Shown here one piece after another: positions 1-7,825 of a stretch of 42,790 nt of DNA. The first letter of the stretch is position 1. Each line of letters opens with the position of its first letter. The translations under genes and the position numbers were made by a program. The stretch is from Anaerolineae bacterium (GTDB lineage Bacteria; Chloroflexota; Anaerolineae; Anaerolineales; Anaerolineaceae), in assembly GCA_013177815.1 (NCBI GenBank), contig JABLXM010000008.1:1-42790 (forward strand), in the 5' to 3' direction. Under the pieces are notes generated by a model, which saw only the letters and a list, made by a program, of their open reading frames with translations, was not told the origin of the DNA and did not search any database.

Positions 1-366
1 CGCACGCCCACCCGCACCCTCTCGCGCACTCCCACCGGCGGCAAGACCCCCACACCCACCCGCACCGTCACCAAGACAAAAGTGCCGGCGAAGACCAGCA
101 CCCGCACGATGACGCGCACCATCACCCAAACTCGCACTATGACCGTTACCTGGACGCCGGTCAACTCGTTCACGCCCACCAACACTGGCACCATCACGCA
201 GACCCCCATCATCACCGAGACGCCGACCGAAACGCTGGTGCCGACCCCCACCGAAACCCTGGTGCCCACCGGCACCAACACTCCTGATCTGACTGCCACC
301 CATAATGCTCAGCAGACCGTCATCGCCTGCCAGGCGACGCTCGATGCTGGCGGGGTATGTGAATAA
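1..366 (+). CDS. Thr/Pro-rich low-complexity protein, C-terminal part (partial)
   Basis: The reading frame is open from the first base and stops at 364-366, so this is the end of a gene that starts outside the window. It is almost entirely Thr, Pro and Arg/Lys repeats of the TPT/TRT type, ending in a short ordinary stretch with two cysteines (IACQATLDAGGVCE). The GTG at 82 used by the ORF track is only an internal codon. Such Thr/Pro linkers are common in exported or lipid-anchored Chloroflexota proteins, so a surface protein is plausible, but no domain is visible and no function can be given. Confidence 0.6.
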   Translation, partial: RTPTRTLSRTPTGGKTPTPTRTVTKTKVPAKTSTRTMTRTITQTRTMTVTWTPVNSFTPTNTGTITQTPIITETPTETLVPTPTETLVPTGTNTPDLTATHNAQQTVIACQATLDAGGVCE

Positions 367-384
367 ACCAGTATAATCAACGGT

Positions 385-705
385 ATGACCGACCATATCG
401 ACCCCCAGACCTTCGAGCGCCTGGTTCAGTTAGCCGCGCTCGAACTCGACCTTGCCGAAGCAGAATACCTGCGGCGTGAATTGAACAACCAGTTGAATGT
501 CATCGATGAGATGGCTGCCATCCCGTTGCGCGGCGATGAACCGCTTGCCGCGCGCGGTGTGCCTTACCCGCCGGAAAACAGCCCGCCGCTGCGTGGGGAT
601 GATTGGCAGCCGGATGCGCCGCCCGCGGATATCCTGGCGCAGGCGCCCCAGGTGGATGACGGCTATATCATTGTCCCCGATATCCCCCACACCGACCTGG
701 AATGA
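385..705 (+). CDS. gatC: Asp-tRNA(Asn)/Glu-tRNA(Gln) amidotransferase subunit C
   Basis: GatC is the small clamp subunit of the GatCAB transamidosome, which converts Glu-tRNA(Gln) and/or Asp-tRNA(Asn) to the amidated forms in the cytoplasm. The 106-residue product has the family layout: an N-terminal helical pair (FERLVQLAALELDLAEAEYL, then LNNQLNVIDEMAAIP) followed by an extended acidic/proline tail ending in YIIVPDIPHTDLE. The ATG at 385 gives the usual family N-terminus. gatA starts 4 bases after the stop, so the two are almost certainly co-transcribed and translationally coupled. gatB is not in the window. Confidence 0.9.
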   Translation: MTDHIDPQTFERLVQLAALELDLAEAEYLRRELNNQLNVIDEMAAIPLRGDEPLAARGVPYPPENSPPLRGDDWQPDAPPADILAQAPQVDDGYIIVPDIPHTDLE

Positions 706-709
706 TGCC

Positions 710-2284
710 ATGCTGTGCGACCTGCCTGCCCACGAATTGACCCGTTTGTTGAAAGCGCGCCAGGTTTCGGCGCTGGAGATCCTGGAAGATAGCCTGAAGC
801 GCATCGATCAAGTGGATGGTCGTCCGGGTACGCTGACGCCGGGTGAGATCACCGCCGAAGACCAATGCAAGGTGCACGCCTTCATCACATTGACGGCGGA
901 GCGCGCCCGCGCCCAAGCGCAAGCTGTGGATGACAAGATCGCTGCCGGCGAAGACCCCGGTGCGCTGGCGGGCGCCCCGGTCACCATCAAGGATATCTTC
1001 ACCGTCGCCGGTGTGCCCTCCACCGCCGCCTCGCGCATCCTGGCGAACTTCATTGCTCCCTATAGCGCCACCCCGGTTGTCCGTATGGAGCAAGCCGGCG
1101 CGCTGGTGCTTGGCAAGGTCAACCTGGATGAATTCACCTACGGCTCCTCGACCGAATCTTCGGCTTTCCAACCTTCCACCCGCAACCCCTGGAACACCGA
1201 ACGCGTCCCGGGTGGCTCCTCCGGCGGCAGCGCCGCCGCGGTGGCTGCCGGCGAAGGTGCCCTCTCGCTGGGCACCGATACCGCCGGTTCCATCCGCCAG
1301 CCAGCCGCCTTTTGCGGTGTAGTTGGCATGAAGCCCACCTACGGGCGCGTCTCGCGCTATGGGCTGATTGCCTTTGGCTCCTCGTTGGATTGTCCCGGTC
1401 CGCTGGCGCGCAACGTGCGCGATGCCGCCCAGATGCTGCAAGTCATCGCCGGGCGTGACCGGCGCGACAGCACCAGCGCCAACCGCCCGGTGGAGGATTA
1501 CCTGGCGGGCTTGGAGGGCGGCGTCAAGGGGCTGCGCATCGGGCTTTCGCCGGATTACTTCCGGATCACCTTTCCAGACCCCGCCAACGGCGAATACATC
1601 CAACAGCCGCTGCCGCAGGAGATCGAAGCCGCCGTCCTGCGCGCCGCCCAGGTCTATGCCAGCCTGGGCGCCGAGATCGTCGAGGACGTGCCCATGCCCA
1701 ACACCCGCTATGGCATCCCCGCGTATTTCGTCATCAGCCGGGTGGAGGCTGCCTCCAACCTGCACCGCTACGATGGCGTCAAGTATGGCTACCGCACCCC
1801 CAAGCCGCAAACCGACCTGCGCCAGTTGTACCGTGCCAGCCGCGCGGAGGGCTTCGGGCGCCAGCCCAAACTGCGCATCCTGATGGGCATGTACGTCAGC
1901 GCCGCGCAATACAGTGCCCAGTACTACCAGCGCGCCTTGCGCGTGCGCACCCTCATCCGGAGCGATTTCGAGCAGGCGTTCGATTCCGCCAACCCCAGGC
2001 GCATTGACCTGCTGCTCACCCCCACCACCCCCACCACTGCCTTTCCGATGGGCGCGGTCTACGGCGACAGCGTGCTGATGCAATACGCCGACCAATTGAC
2101 CGTGCCCGCCAACCATGCCGGCACGCCGGGGCTTTCCATCCCCGCCGGGCTGGCAGCCGATGGTTTGCCGCTCGGCATCCAACTGTTGGGTGCCGATTTC
2201 AGCGAGGCGCTGCTGCTGCGCGCTGCCCGCGCCTACGAAGCCGCCACCGCGAGTCAACCTTCGGAAGGTTATAAGAAGAAATAA
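710..2284 (+). CDS. gatA: Asp-tRNA(Asn)/Glu-tRNA(Gln) amidotransferase subunit A (amidase)
   Basis: This is the glutaminase/amidase subunit of GatCAB. The ORF-track start at 497 overlaps gatC; the ATG at 710 restores a normal N-terminus (MLCDLPAHELTRLL). The amidase-signature triad is visible as Lys94 in VTIKD, Ser170 in PGGSSGGSAA and Ser194 in DTAGSIRQPA. The Gly usually before GS in the last motif is Ala here. The 524-residue length is normal to slightly long. The last residues (SQPSEGYKKK) are encoded by a REP-like palindrome that also borders the transposase gene downstream, so the natural C-terminus seems to have been replaced or extended by that repeat. The ordinary gatA ending is a few residues earlier in the family. 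Confidence 0.93.
   Translation: MLCDLPAHELTRLLKARQVSALEILEDSLKRIDQVDGRPGTLTPGEITAEDQCKVHAFITLTAERARAQAQAVDDKIAAGEDPGALAGAPVTIKDIFTVAGVPSTAASRILANFIAPYSATPVVRMEQAGALVLGKVNLDEFTYGSSTESSAFQPSTRNPWNTERVPGGSSGGSAAAVAAGEGALSLGTDTAGSIRQPAAFCGVVGMKPTYGRVSRYGLIAFGSSLDCPGPLARNVRDAAQMLQVIAGRDRRDSTSANRPVEDYLAGLEGGVKGLRIGLSPDYFRITFPDPANGEYIQQPLPQEIEAAVLRAAQVYASLGAEIVEDVPMPNTRYGIPAYFVISRVEAASNLHRYDGVKYGYRTPKPQTDLRQLYRASRAEGFGRQPKLRILMGMYVSAAQYSAQYYQRALRVRTLIRSDFEQAFDSANPRRIDLLLTPTTPTTAFPMGAVYGDSVLMQYADQLTVPANHAGTPGLSIPAGLAADGLPLGIQLLGADFSEALLLRAARAYEAATASQPSEGYKKK
2256..2270. repeat. REP-like palindrome, left copy
   Basis: AACCTT-CGG-AAGGTT is a perfect 6-bp inverted repeat with a 3-base loop. It lies inside the last codons of gatA and recurs, slightly longer, just after the transposase gene at 2851-2867. 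Palindromes of this kind next to a RAYT gene are the typical substrate of that transposase. Confidence 0.75.
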
Positions 2285-2289
2285 TTATC

Positions 2290-2826
2290 ATGGATGCATC
2301 AGGCGTTCATTTGGAATTCGGGAAGATTTTCATTCACGCTTTCAATCGTGGGATAGATCGCAGGCAAATATTCAAGAATTCAGCCAACTATCGCTATTTT
2401 CTCGCTACCATGACCGAAAATCTGAACAAGCATCCTGTCCGGATCGTGGCTTATTGTTTGATGCTGACCCATTATCATATCCTTGCCAGGGTTGATGTAC
2501 CACAGGCGCTGTCGAAGTTGATCCAAAATGCCTTGAACCGGTATGTGCAAGCCTATAACAAACAAGAAGGTAGAAGCGGACCGCTTTTCGATGGCAAGGT
2601 CAAGTACCGTTTGGTTGAGAACGCGCAAGACGTATTCCAGATCGCAAGGTATATCCATCTCAACCCGGTCACGGCTGGGATGGTCGAACGCCCACAGGAT
2701 TGGGAATTTAGCAATTATCGTGAATGGATTGACTTCAGATCAGGTCAGTTGGTTGATCGTGCATTGATTGATGAGTTTTTTGACGCGCATGGTTACGAGG
2801 CATATGTCTTGGAAGCGCGTGAGTGA
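2290..2826 (+). CDS. REP-associated tyrosine transposase (RAYT, Y1/IS200-like)
   Basis: The 178-residue protein belongs to the Y1_Tnp/RAYT family of HUH single-strand DNA transposases. The HUH motif is seen as LTHYHILAR (His-Tyr-His). The candidate catalytic tyrosine lies in the helix NRYVQAYNKQEGRSGPLF, and the family C-terminal block IARYIHLNPVTAGMV is present. The start sequence HLEFGKIFIHAFNRGIDRR matches the usual opening of such proteins. The gene has full family length and appears intact. It sits between REP-like palindromes at 2256-2270 and 2831-2869, which supports RAYT over a classical IS200 element. It has no accessory tnpB/IscB gene. It is less GC-rich than gatA, consistent with horizontal arrival. 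Confidence 0.88.
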   Translation: MDASGVHLEFGKIFIHAFNRGIDRRQIFKNSANYRYFLATMTENLNKHPVRIVAYCLMLTHYHILARVDVPQALSKLIQNALNRYVQAYNKQEGRSGPLFDGKVKYRLVENAQDVFQIARYIHLNPVTAGMVERPQDWEFSNYREWIDFRSGQLVDRALIDEFFDAHGYEAYVLEARE

Positions 2827-2830
2827 TTGA

Positions 2831-2869
2831 CGAAACCTTCCGAAGGTTCCAAACCTTCGGAAGGTTTCG
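2831..2869. repeat. REP-like double palindrome, right copy
   Basis: Two short inverted repeats sit side by side: AACCTT-CCG-AAGGTT (2834-2848) and AAACCTT-CGG-AAGGTTT (2851-2867). The second is the same as the palindrome in the end of gatA. The two units are inverted relative to each other, so the whole 39 bases form a near-palindrome, like a REP doublet. It immediately follows the transposase stop and precedes the ribosome-binding site of the WD40 gene. Confidence 0.78.
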
Positions 2870-2887
2870 TCTGGCAGGAGCATTGTT

Positions 2888-4993
2888 ATGAAAACTACCT
2901 TTGCCCGGAATGGGATTTTCCTCGCCCTTTTGGTTCTCACTTCCTGCGTGCCCCATGCCACACTTGCCCCGACCGCTGTGCAAGAGTCCGCCACCCCGCC
3001 GCCGACCGCGACCGTTCACCCCACCAACACACCCACGCCGACCGAGGTGCTCTATTCCGGCGCAGATTACATGCTCCCCACCATCCCGCTGGGGCAAGCC
3101 CATCCCTTCAGCTTGAATGGCGAGGACTTCACCCTCACGGTCGAGAGCGTGCTCACCGGGCAGGCGGCGCAGGGGCAAATCGAGACCACCCCGCCGCCCG
3201 GAACGACCTGGCTGGTGATCGACCTGGTGCTAGCCCGCGCGCCGGGCGGGTCGAACGAGCCGCTCCAACCGCTGGCGGATGAGATGTTCACCATCATCAC
3301 CAACGGGCACATTGGTCCGTCCCAGCCGTCCCTCGTGGACCCGCCGGCGCCTTCCCCGGCGCAGGCGGCGCTGCTGCCGGGCGAGACCCGCCCGGCTCGC
3401 CTGGTGTACCTGGTCTATGCCGACGACTCAGCCCCGGTGCTGCGCTTCGCGGCGGAGAGCGGGGTTGTCTACTTCGATTTGTTGGGCGCCGGCGACCTGC
3501 TTCTTTCGCCGCAGGAGAAGAATTTCGTCCCGCAGAACGAAACCTACCCCGAAGGTTCGCCGCTGCCGTTGGGGGCGGCTGCCTTCGTAGAGCGCGGCGG
3601 GGAGATCTTGCGGGTGCAGGTTCACAAGGTGTTGCGGGGTGAGCGCGCCGCCAGGATGCTGCGGGAAGTGCTTGGCTACAGTGACCAGCCGCCGGCGGGG
3701 CAGGAATACCTCCTGCCGTACCTGTCGCTCACAGCCGCCTATACCGCTGAGGATGTCGTCGAACTGCCGCCCGCTCTGTTCACAAGTTTCACCCACGGGC
3801 AGGAATACCCCAGCCTGGCGCTGTCGCCCTGTCCGCTGCCCTGTTTGCAGAGCGCCGAACTGCTGCCGGACGGGACTGCCGCCGGCTGGCTGCCGCTGCT
3901 GGTGAATGTAGATGACGCCGAACCGCGCTTGGTTTTCGACCATGATGTGTTCCTGAGCCTCGCCGCTGATGGGCAGGCGGCTTTCACCTATGCGCCGCCG
4001 GCGGGTGGGGATGTCATCGGCTATGGGAACCGCAAGTATATTGCCAATACCCTCACCCTCTCTCAGACCGGACCGGTCTATGCCGTGGCGTTCTCGCCGG
4101 ATGGGGCGCTCCTCGCCAGCGGCGGTGATGACCGCCCGGTGCATGTTTGGGATGCCGCTTCGGGCGAAGAGGTTGTCGCCCTCGCCGGGCTGTCCATCCG
4201 CCCACGCGGCATCGATTTTTCGCCCGATGGCGCCATGCTGGCAGCCCTCAGCGCCAGCAACGAGCTGATCCTCTGGGATACGTCCGATTGGCGGGTGTTG
4301 TTCTCCGCGACCGGGCAGGGCAACGGTCTGGCGTTGAAGTTCCTGCCGGATGATCGCTTGGTCAGCGTGAGTTCGGATGGCACCATCACCCTGTGGGATC
4401 TGATCAGTTTTACCCGCTACAGGGAAGAGCGTGTTCCCCGACCGGTGGATGAGGCGTGCAGGAATGCAGTCGTCTTTTCGTTCGATGCGGATGTCTCGGG
4501 CAGCGTCTTCGCCGCATCCTTTTCCTGCGGTTATGCTGTCATCTGGAACGCGGGTGAAGCGCAAGCTTCATACATTGTTTACAACCAGCAGGTCGACCTG
4601 CCCAGGGTTCGTTACAAACCAAAGTCGAGCAGTGTATCCTTGTCGCCGGATGGCGCCATCGCGACCTACGGCATGGTCTATTACCCTTCCCTGTATTTGA
4701 TGACCCTGGATGTGATCGACGTGGTGAACCAAACCAGGGTCGCCGCACTTTCCCCCATGGACCCGCACCTGATGTCCTCCATCATCGCGCCCAACAATGA
4801 CCTGATGTTCGCTGGTGTGGGCAACCGCTTGACCTATTGGTGGCACGAAGGCGGTCGCTGGGATGTGAACGATTTCATTCAACTGGATGGGCATTCCGGC
4901 TTGATCACCGCCATCGATATCTCGGATGATGGCGCCCTGCTGGCATCCGCCGATTACAGCGGCAATGTTCTGATCTGGCAGGTGGTCAGGTGA
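2888..4993 (+). CDS. WD40-repeat lipoprotein with N-terminal DUF4352-like region
   Basis: A lipoprotein signal peptide is clear (LALLVLTSC, lipid Cys about residue 20), followed by a Thr/Pro linker to about residue 55. Residues ~58-380 hold one or two beta-rich regions resembling DUF4352 (FTLTVESVLTG, TTWLVIDLVLAR). Residues ~391-700 carry WD40-type repeats, for example VYAVAFSPDGALLASGG, GTITLWDL and LITAIDISDDGALLASAD ending VLIWQV. The start is fixed by GGCAGGAG about 8 bases before ATG 2888. WD40 propellers on a lipoprotein imply an extracytoplasmic protein-binding role; no enzymatic motif is seen. The next gene starts 33 bases downstream. Confidence 0.82.
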   Translation: MKTTFARNGIFLALLVLTSCVPHATLAPTAVQESATPPPTATVHPTNTPTPTEVLYSGADYMLPTIPLGQAHPFSLNGEDFTLTVESVLTGQAAQGQIETTPPPGTTWLVIDLVLARAPGGSNEPLQPLADEMFTIITNGHIGPSQPSLVDPPAPSPAQAALLPGETRPARLVYLVYADDSAPVLRFAAESGVVYFDLLGAGDLLLSPQEKNFVPQNETYPEGSPLPLGAAAFVERGGEILRVQVHKVLRGERAARMLREVLGYSDQPPAGQEYLLPYLSLTAAYTAEDVVELPPALFTSFTHGQEYPSLALSPCPLPCLQSAELLPDGTAAGWLPLLVNVDDAEPRLVFDHDVFLSLAADGQAAFTYAPPAGGDVIGYGNRKYIANTLTLSQTGPVYAVAFSPDGALLASGGDDRPVHVWDAASGEEVVALAGLSIRPRGIDFSPDGAMLAALSASNELILWDTSDWRVLFSATGQGNGLALKFLPDDRLVSVSSDGTITLWDLISFTRYREERVPRPVDEACRNAVVFSFDADVSGSVFAASFSCGYAVIWNAGEAQASYIVYNQQVDLPRVRYKPKSSSVSLSPDGAIATYGMVYYPSLYLMTLDVIDVVNQTRVAALSPMDPHLMSSIIAPNNDLMFAGVGNRLTYWWHEGGRWDVNDFIQLDGHSGLITAIDISDDGALLASADYSGNVLIWQVVR

Positions 4994-5026
4994 TCCATCG
5001 CCAACCGGGGTTACCTGGGGCAAGCT

Positions 5027-5905
5027 ATGATCGGTGACCCGATCCTAACCTCCGACCGTATCACCGCCGCAGTCGGGCACCTGGGACTGCTGGTGCTGTC
5101 CAGCTTCGGCTTCATTGTGCCGCTGTTGTTGCGCGACCGGCAACGCGAACCCGGCGGCTGGTTGGATTTCCAACTGTTGCAGGCGGTCGCCTGGAACGTG
5201 CTGCAACCGGTTTACTTCCTGCTGGTCATCTTGTTGGAGGGCATTGGGCTGGTGGTTGCCCTGTTGCTGCTCTCCGCCCGCCCGGGTGGTCTAACTGTGC
5301 CGCAAATCGGTTGGGCGGTGGCGGTGTTCGCCGCCATCTTTGCCCTTGCCGGGCTGCTCTACGCGCTGGCGGCTGTGTGTGGGGTGCTCGCCTGCCTGTT
5401 GGGTCGCAATTTCCATTACCCCTGGTTGGGGGGACGGTTGCAGCGTTACCTGACCGCTGAAGGCGAGACCGAAACGCGCATTGCCCGTTTGCTGGCGGCG
5501 ATGGCGCACGCTGCCATCCTCATCCCGCTGACCGGCATGCTGCTGCCGCTGTGGAACCTGCTGCAGCGCGCCGGGCGCAGCGCCTGGTCCCGCTTTCAGG
5601 CATTGCAGACGCTGCTCTACCAGGGCATCGGGTTGGCGGTCGGGCTTCTGCTGATCGCAACCGCATGGCTGGCGGCGCTGCCGGTCATCATCTTTGCCGG
5701 AGAGATCACAACCGCCTACAAGCTGGGGACATTGTCCTTTCAACAATTTTTGGTCTTCGTACCGTTGTTCCTTTACTTATTGCTGGCGGGTGCAGCCCTT
5801 CTCCTGGCGCCGCTCTACCAGACGCTGGGGCTGGTGGCAGCCGTGCGTGTGTTGCGCGGCAAAGAGTACCGCTACCCGCTGATCGGGTGCTGGTTGGCGC
5901 GCTGA
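5027..5905 (+). CDS. Multi-pass membrane protein with two DUF4870-like halves
   Basis: The 292-residue protein is very hydrophobic. It appears to be an internal duplication: the first half begins AAVGHLGLLVLSSFGFIVPLLL and ends FHYPWLGGRL, and the second begins AAMAHAAILIPLTGMLLPLW and ends YRYPLIGCWLA. Each half has the DUF4870 (Tic20-like fold) pattern: a first helix with an AxxxH-type start, a basic/tryptophan loop before a phenylalanine-containing helix (WLDFQLLQAV; WSRFQALQTL), then one or two long helices. The function of DUF4870 proteins is unknown. It may be co-transcribed with the WD40 lipoprotein upstream. Confidence 0.72.
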   Translation: MIGDPILTSDRITAAVGHLGLLVLSSFGFIVPLLLRDRQREPGGWLDFQLLQAVAWNVLQPVYFLLVILLEGIGLVVALLLLSARPGGLTVPQIGWAVAVFAAIFALAGLLYALAAVCGVLACLLGRNFHYPWLGGRLQRYLTAEGETETRIARLLAAMAHAAILIPLTGMLLPLWNLLQRAGRSAWSRFQALQTLLYQGIGLAVGLLLIATAWLAALPVIIFAGEITTAYKLGTLSFQQFLVFVPLFLYLLLAGAALLLAPLYQTLGLVAAVRVLRGKEYRYPLIGCWLAR

Positions 5906-5933
5906 ACGATTGCTGCCCACGCCGCGAGAGACG

Positions 5934-5950
5934 CCGGCGCCATGCGCCGG
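5934..5950. terminator. Hairpin between convergent genes
   Basis: CCGGCGC-CAT-GCGCCGG is a perfect 7-bp GC stem with a 3-base loop in the 53-bp gap between two convergent genes. There is no T-run on either side, so termination is inferred only from position. Confidence 0.4.
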
Positions 5951-5958
5951 AGACCAGG

Positions 5959-6939
5959 CTATGCCGTGGTCGATGGTTTGGCGGCAGTCAGTGTCAGGCT
6001 GGAGATTGCAACATCGAACACATCGCCGGAGTGCGCGCGCTTCTGGACCTGCGGGTCAGAAAACCCCGCCTGCCGCAGCAGCGCCAGGTATTCGCCTTCT
6101 GGTATGGCGCCAAAGATGCAATCGCCCCAGCGCGAAGGGTCGGCGCTGACTTCGCCGGGAAACGAACCACTGGCAACAATATCGCTGATCTCCAGTCTAC
6201 CGCCGGGCTTCAGCACGCGGAAGGCTTCGTTGAACACCTGCCCCTTGTCCTCGCACAGGTTGATGACGCAGTTGGACATCACCACATCCGCGCTGCCGTC
6301 CGGTAGCGGGAGCGCCTCGGCGGTCCCTTTGCGAAATTCCACATTGGCAATGCCCATGCGCCGCGCCGCCTGTCGCGCGCGACCCAGCATGACCGGGGTC
6401 ATGTCCACGCCGATGACCTTCCCCTTCTCCCCCACCTGGCGGGATGCCAGAAAACAGTCCAACCCGCCCCCGCTGCCGATGTCCACCACCACCTCGCCCG
6501 GCTGGAGCAAAGCCAGGGCGGTCGGGTTGCCGCAGCCCAACGCCATGCCAGCCGCTTCTTCCGGGATCACCGTCGTGTCGATCGCGGCATAGTCCGGTTG
6601 GATGTTTACGCCTTCGCTATCTGGATTGTCGGGGGAAGCGCAGCAGATGTTCACTCCGCTGCCGCTGCCGCAGCAAGCCGCGCCGGTGCGGGCGCGCGCA
6701 GCATACTGTTCCTGAACGTGTTCGCGCGCGCCATTGACCCGCTTGGTGCCGACTGCGGCGAACACGCTGATGCGAGCCTGCTCGTTTGGCTCGTCTGCCC
6801 CTGTATCGCCTGCATGCGTCGCGCAGCAGTCTTCACCGGTGCAATCCACCAGGCGGTTCACCAGCCCGGCTTGTTCGAACCAATCCAGCACCTGGCGGCG
6901 CTCGAACCCAAGCCATTCGTCTGCCATCTCAGCCTTCAT
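5959..6939 (-). CDS. arsM: Arsenite S-adenosylmethionine methyltransferase (ArsM), with extra N-terminal segment
   Basis: ArsM methylates trivalent arsenic using SAM. The Rossmann core starts at VVDIGSGGGLDCFLAS and contains the family motif SNCVINLCEDK with the As-binding cysteine, and a further conserved cysteine in WGDCIFGAIP. The usual ArsM N-terminus is seen as AREHVQEQYAARA followed by cysteine clusters (ACCGSGSG, NICCASP). Upstream of this, residues 1-~55 (MADEWLGFERRQVLDWFEQA...ISVFAAVGTKR) are not ArsM. They match the C-terminal part of the methyltransferase encoded just upstream in another frame. The ancestral gene was therefore either a two-domain fusion or two closely coupled genes, now broken by a one-base frameshift near 6965. 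The ArsM domain itself is complete. Confidence 0.87.
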   Translation of the reverse strand: MKAEMADEWLGFERRQVLDWFEQAGLVNRLVDCTGEDCCATHAGDTGADEPNEQARISVFAAVGTKRVNGAREHVQEQYAARARTGAACCGSGSGVNICCASPDNPDSEGVNIQPDYAAIDTTVIPEEAAGMALGCGNPTALALLQPGEVVVDIGSGGGLDCFLASRQVGEKGKVIGVDMTPVMLGRARQAARRMGIANVEFRKGTAEALPLPDGSADVVMSNCVINLCEDKGQVFNEAFRVLKPGGRLEISDIVASGSFPGEVSADPSRWGDCIFGAIPEGEYLALLRQAGFSDPQVQKRAHSGDVFDVAISSLTLTAAKPSTTA

Positions 6940-7385
6940 CCAAACATGCTCGTGCGTGTCCAGGCGGTCAATATCGTCCGCCCGCCGGGCGCCAGCACGC
7001 GCGCCATCTCGCGAATTGCAGCGAGCGGATCAGGGCAGTGGTGCAGGTACATGTTGGCGAAGACGGCGTCCAGGCTGTCATCCGGAAAGGGCAAAGCCAG
7101 CCCGTCCGCCAGCTCGAAGACCACATTCGCCATGCCGGAGAGGTTCTGGCGAGCCACTGCCAGCATCTCCGCCGAGCCATCCACCAGGTGGACACGCCTG
7201 ACCAGTGGCGCCAGGGCGGCGGCGATGAACCCGGTGCCACCGCCGATATCTGCGACTGCCATTTCCGGGCGCAGGTGCGCCCGCTGGATGGCTGCCTGGC
7301 GCACCCGCTCGGGGAAAAACCCCTCGCGCAGTGCATCCCATTCGCCGGCGACCTGTTTGAAATAAGAGGAAGTATTGGATTTCAT
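6936..7385 (-). pseudogene. SAM-dependent methyltransferase of ars operon, frameshifted
   Basis: The 149-residue ORF has the class I methyltransferase start: motif I ADIGGGTGFIAAAL, acidic strand HLVDGS, and PDDSLDAVFANMYLHHC. It ends abruptly after GGRTILTAWTRTSMFG. In the neighbouring frame the DNA reads DRLDTHEHVWMKAEMADEWL, which is the natural continuation of this family (LTDLDTHEH then WLGF). A single missing base near 6965 (ACCG-CCTG in place of an ACC GAC CTG-type sequence) explains the break. The lost C-terminal part is read as the N-terminus of the ArsM ORF. This could be a true inactivating mutation or an assembly error. Such methyltransferases often accompany ArsR regulators. Confidence 0.75.
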
Positions 7386-7409
7386 GATCGTGTTACCATC
7401 CTTGTCATT

Positions 7410-7425
7410 ATCGTAAAAATACGAT
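7410..7425. promoter_or_regulatory. ArsR operator, inside the ars operon
   Basis: ATCGTA-AAAA-TACGAT is a perfect inverted repeat with a 4-base spacer, 25 bases before the methyltransferase start. The same half-sites and spacing occur in front of arsR at 7754-7775, so this is very likely a second binding site of the same regulator. Confidence 0.78.
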
Positions 7426-7442
7426 GATCTAACCTAAAAAAA

Positions 7443-7748
7443 TCACTGGCAGCACTCGCTGAGCCAGTTGCCGATCTGATTCTTGAGCCAGCGTACCCCT
7501 TCCGTGTCGAGGCAATAGCAGGTTGCGGGTCCCTCGTACTCTCCCTGGATCAAACCCGCATCCCGCAGCACCTTGAGGTGCTGGCTGATGGTGGATTGCG
7601 CCAGCGGCGTGCTCTGCACGATGTCATTGGTGATGCAAGTTTGGTGTTCCGCCAGAAATTGGATGATGCGGAAACGCACCGGGTTGCCAAGCGCTTTGAG
7701 CATCCTCGCCAGGCGCTGCTGATCTTGAGAGAGGGCAATGGTATCCAT
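7443..7748 (-). CDS. arsR: ArsR-family metalloregulator
   Basis: This is a 101-residue winged-helix repressor of the ArsR/SmtB family. The core shows LARMLKALGNPVRFRIIQFL, the recognition helix QSTISQHLKVLRDAGL, and the wing GEYEGPATCYCL. Candidate As(III) ligands are Cys in QTCITND, the CYC pair in the wing and the terminal ECC. The classic ELCVCDL motif is absent, so the sensor site differs from the E. coli type. An inverted repeat sits 7 bases upstream of the start codon, suggesting autoregulation. The methyltransferase and arsM genes follow on the same strand. Confidence 0.88.
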   Translation of the reverse strand: MDTIALSQDQQRLARMLKALGNPVRFRIIQFLAEHQTCITNDIVQSTPLAQSTISQHLKVLRDAGLIQGEYEGPATCYCLDTEGVRWLKNQIGNWLSECCQ

Positions 7749-7753
7749 ATCGT

Positions 7754-7775
7754 TATATCGTAATTATACGATATA
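7754..7775. promoter_or_regulatory. ArsR operator in front of arsR
   Basis: TATATCGTA-ATTA-TACGATATA is a perfect 9-bp inverted repeat with a 4-base spacer. It ends just upstream of the arsR ATG and shares the ATCGTA-N4-TACGAT core with the site at 7410-7425. Confidence 0.82.
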
Positions 7776-7825
7776 GTCTCGCCCTGTCAAGGATTTGTGA
7801 TCAAAAACGGCGGAGAGCAGGCTGC

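Noticed and set aside
1-366. Tandem DNA repeat or satellite
   Set aside because: The Thr/Pro codons vary and no fixed-length nucleotide unit is repeated; it is protein-level low complexity.
668-2257. 529-codon minus-strand ORF opposite gatA
   Set aside because: Antisense shadow of gatA; composition is Gly/Gln/Arg/His-rich with no family motif.
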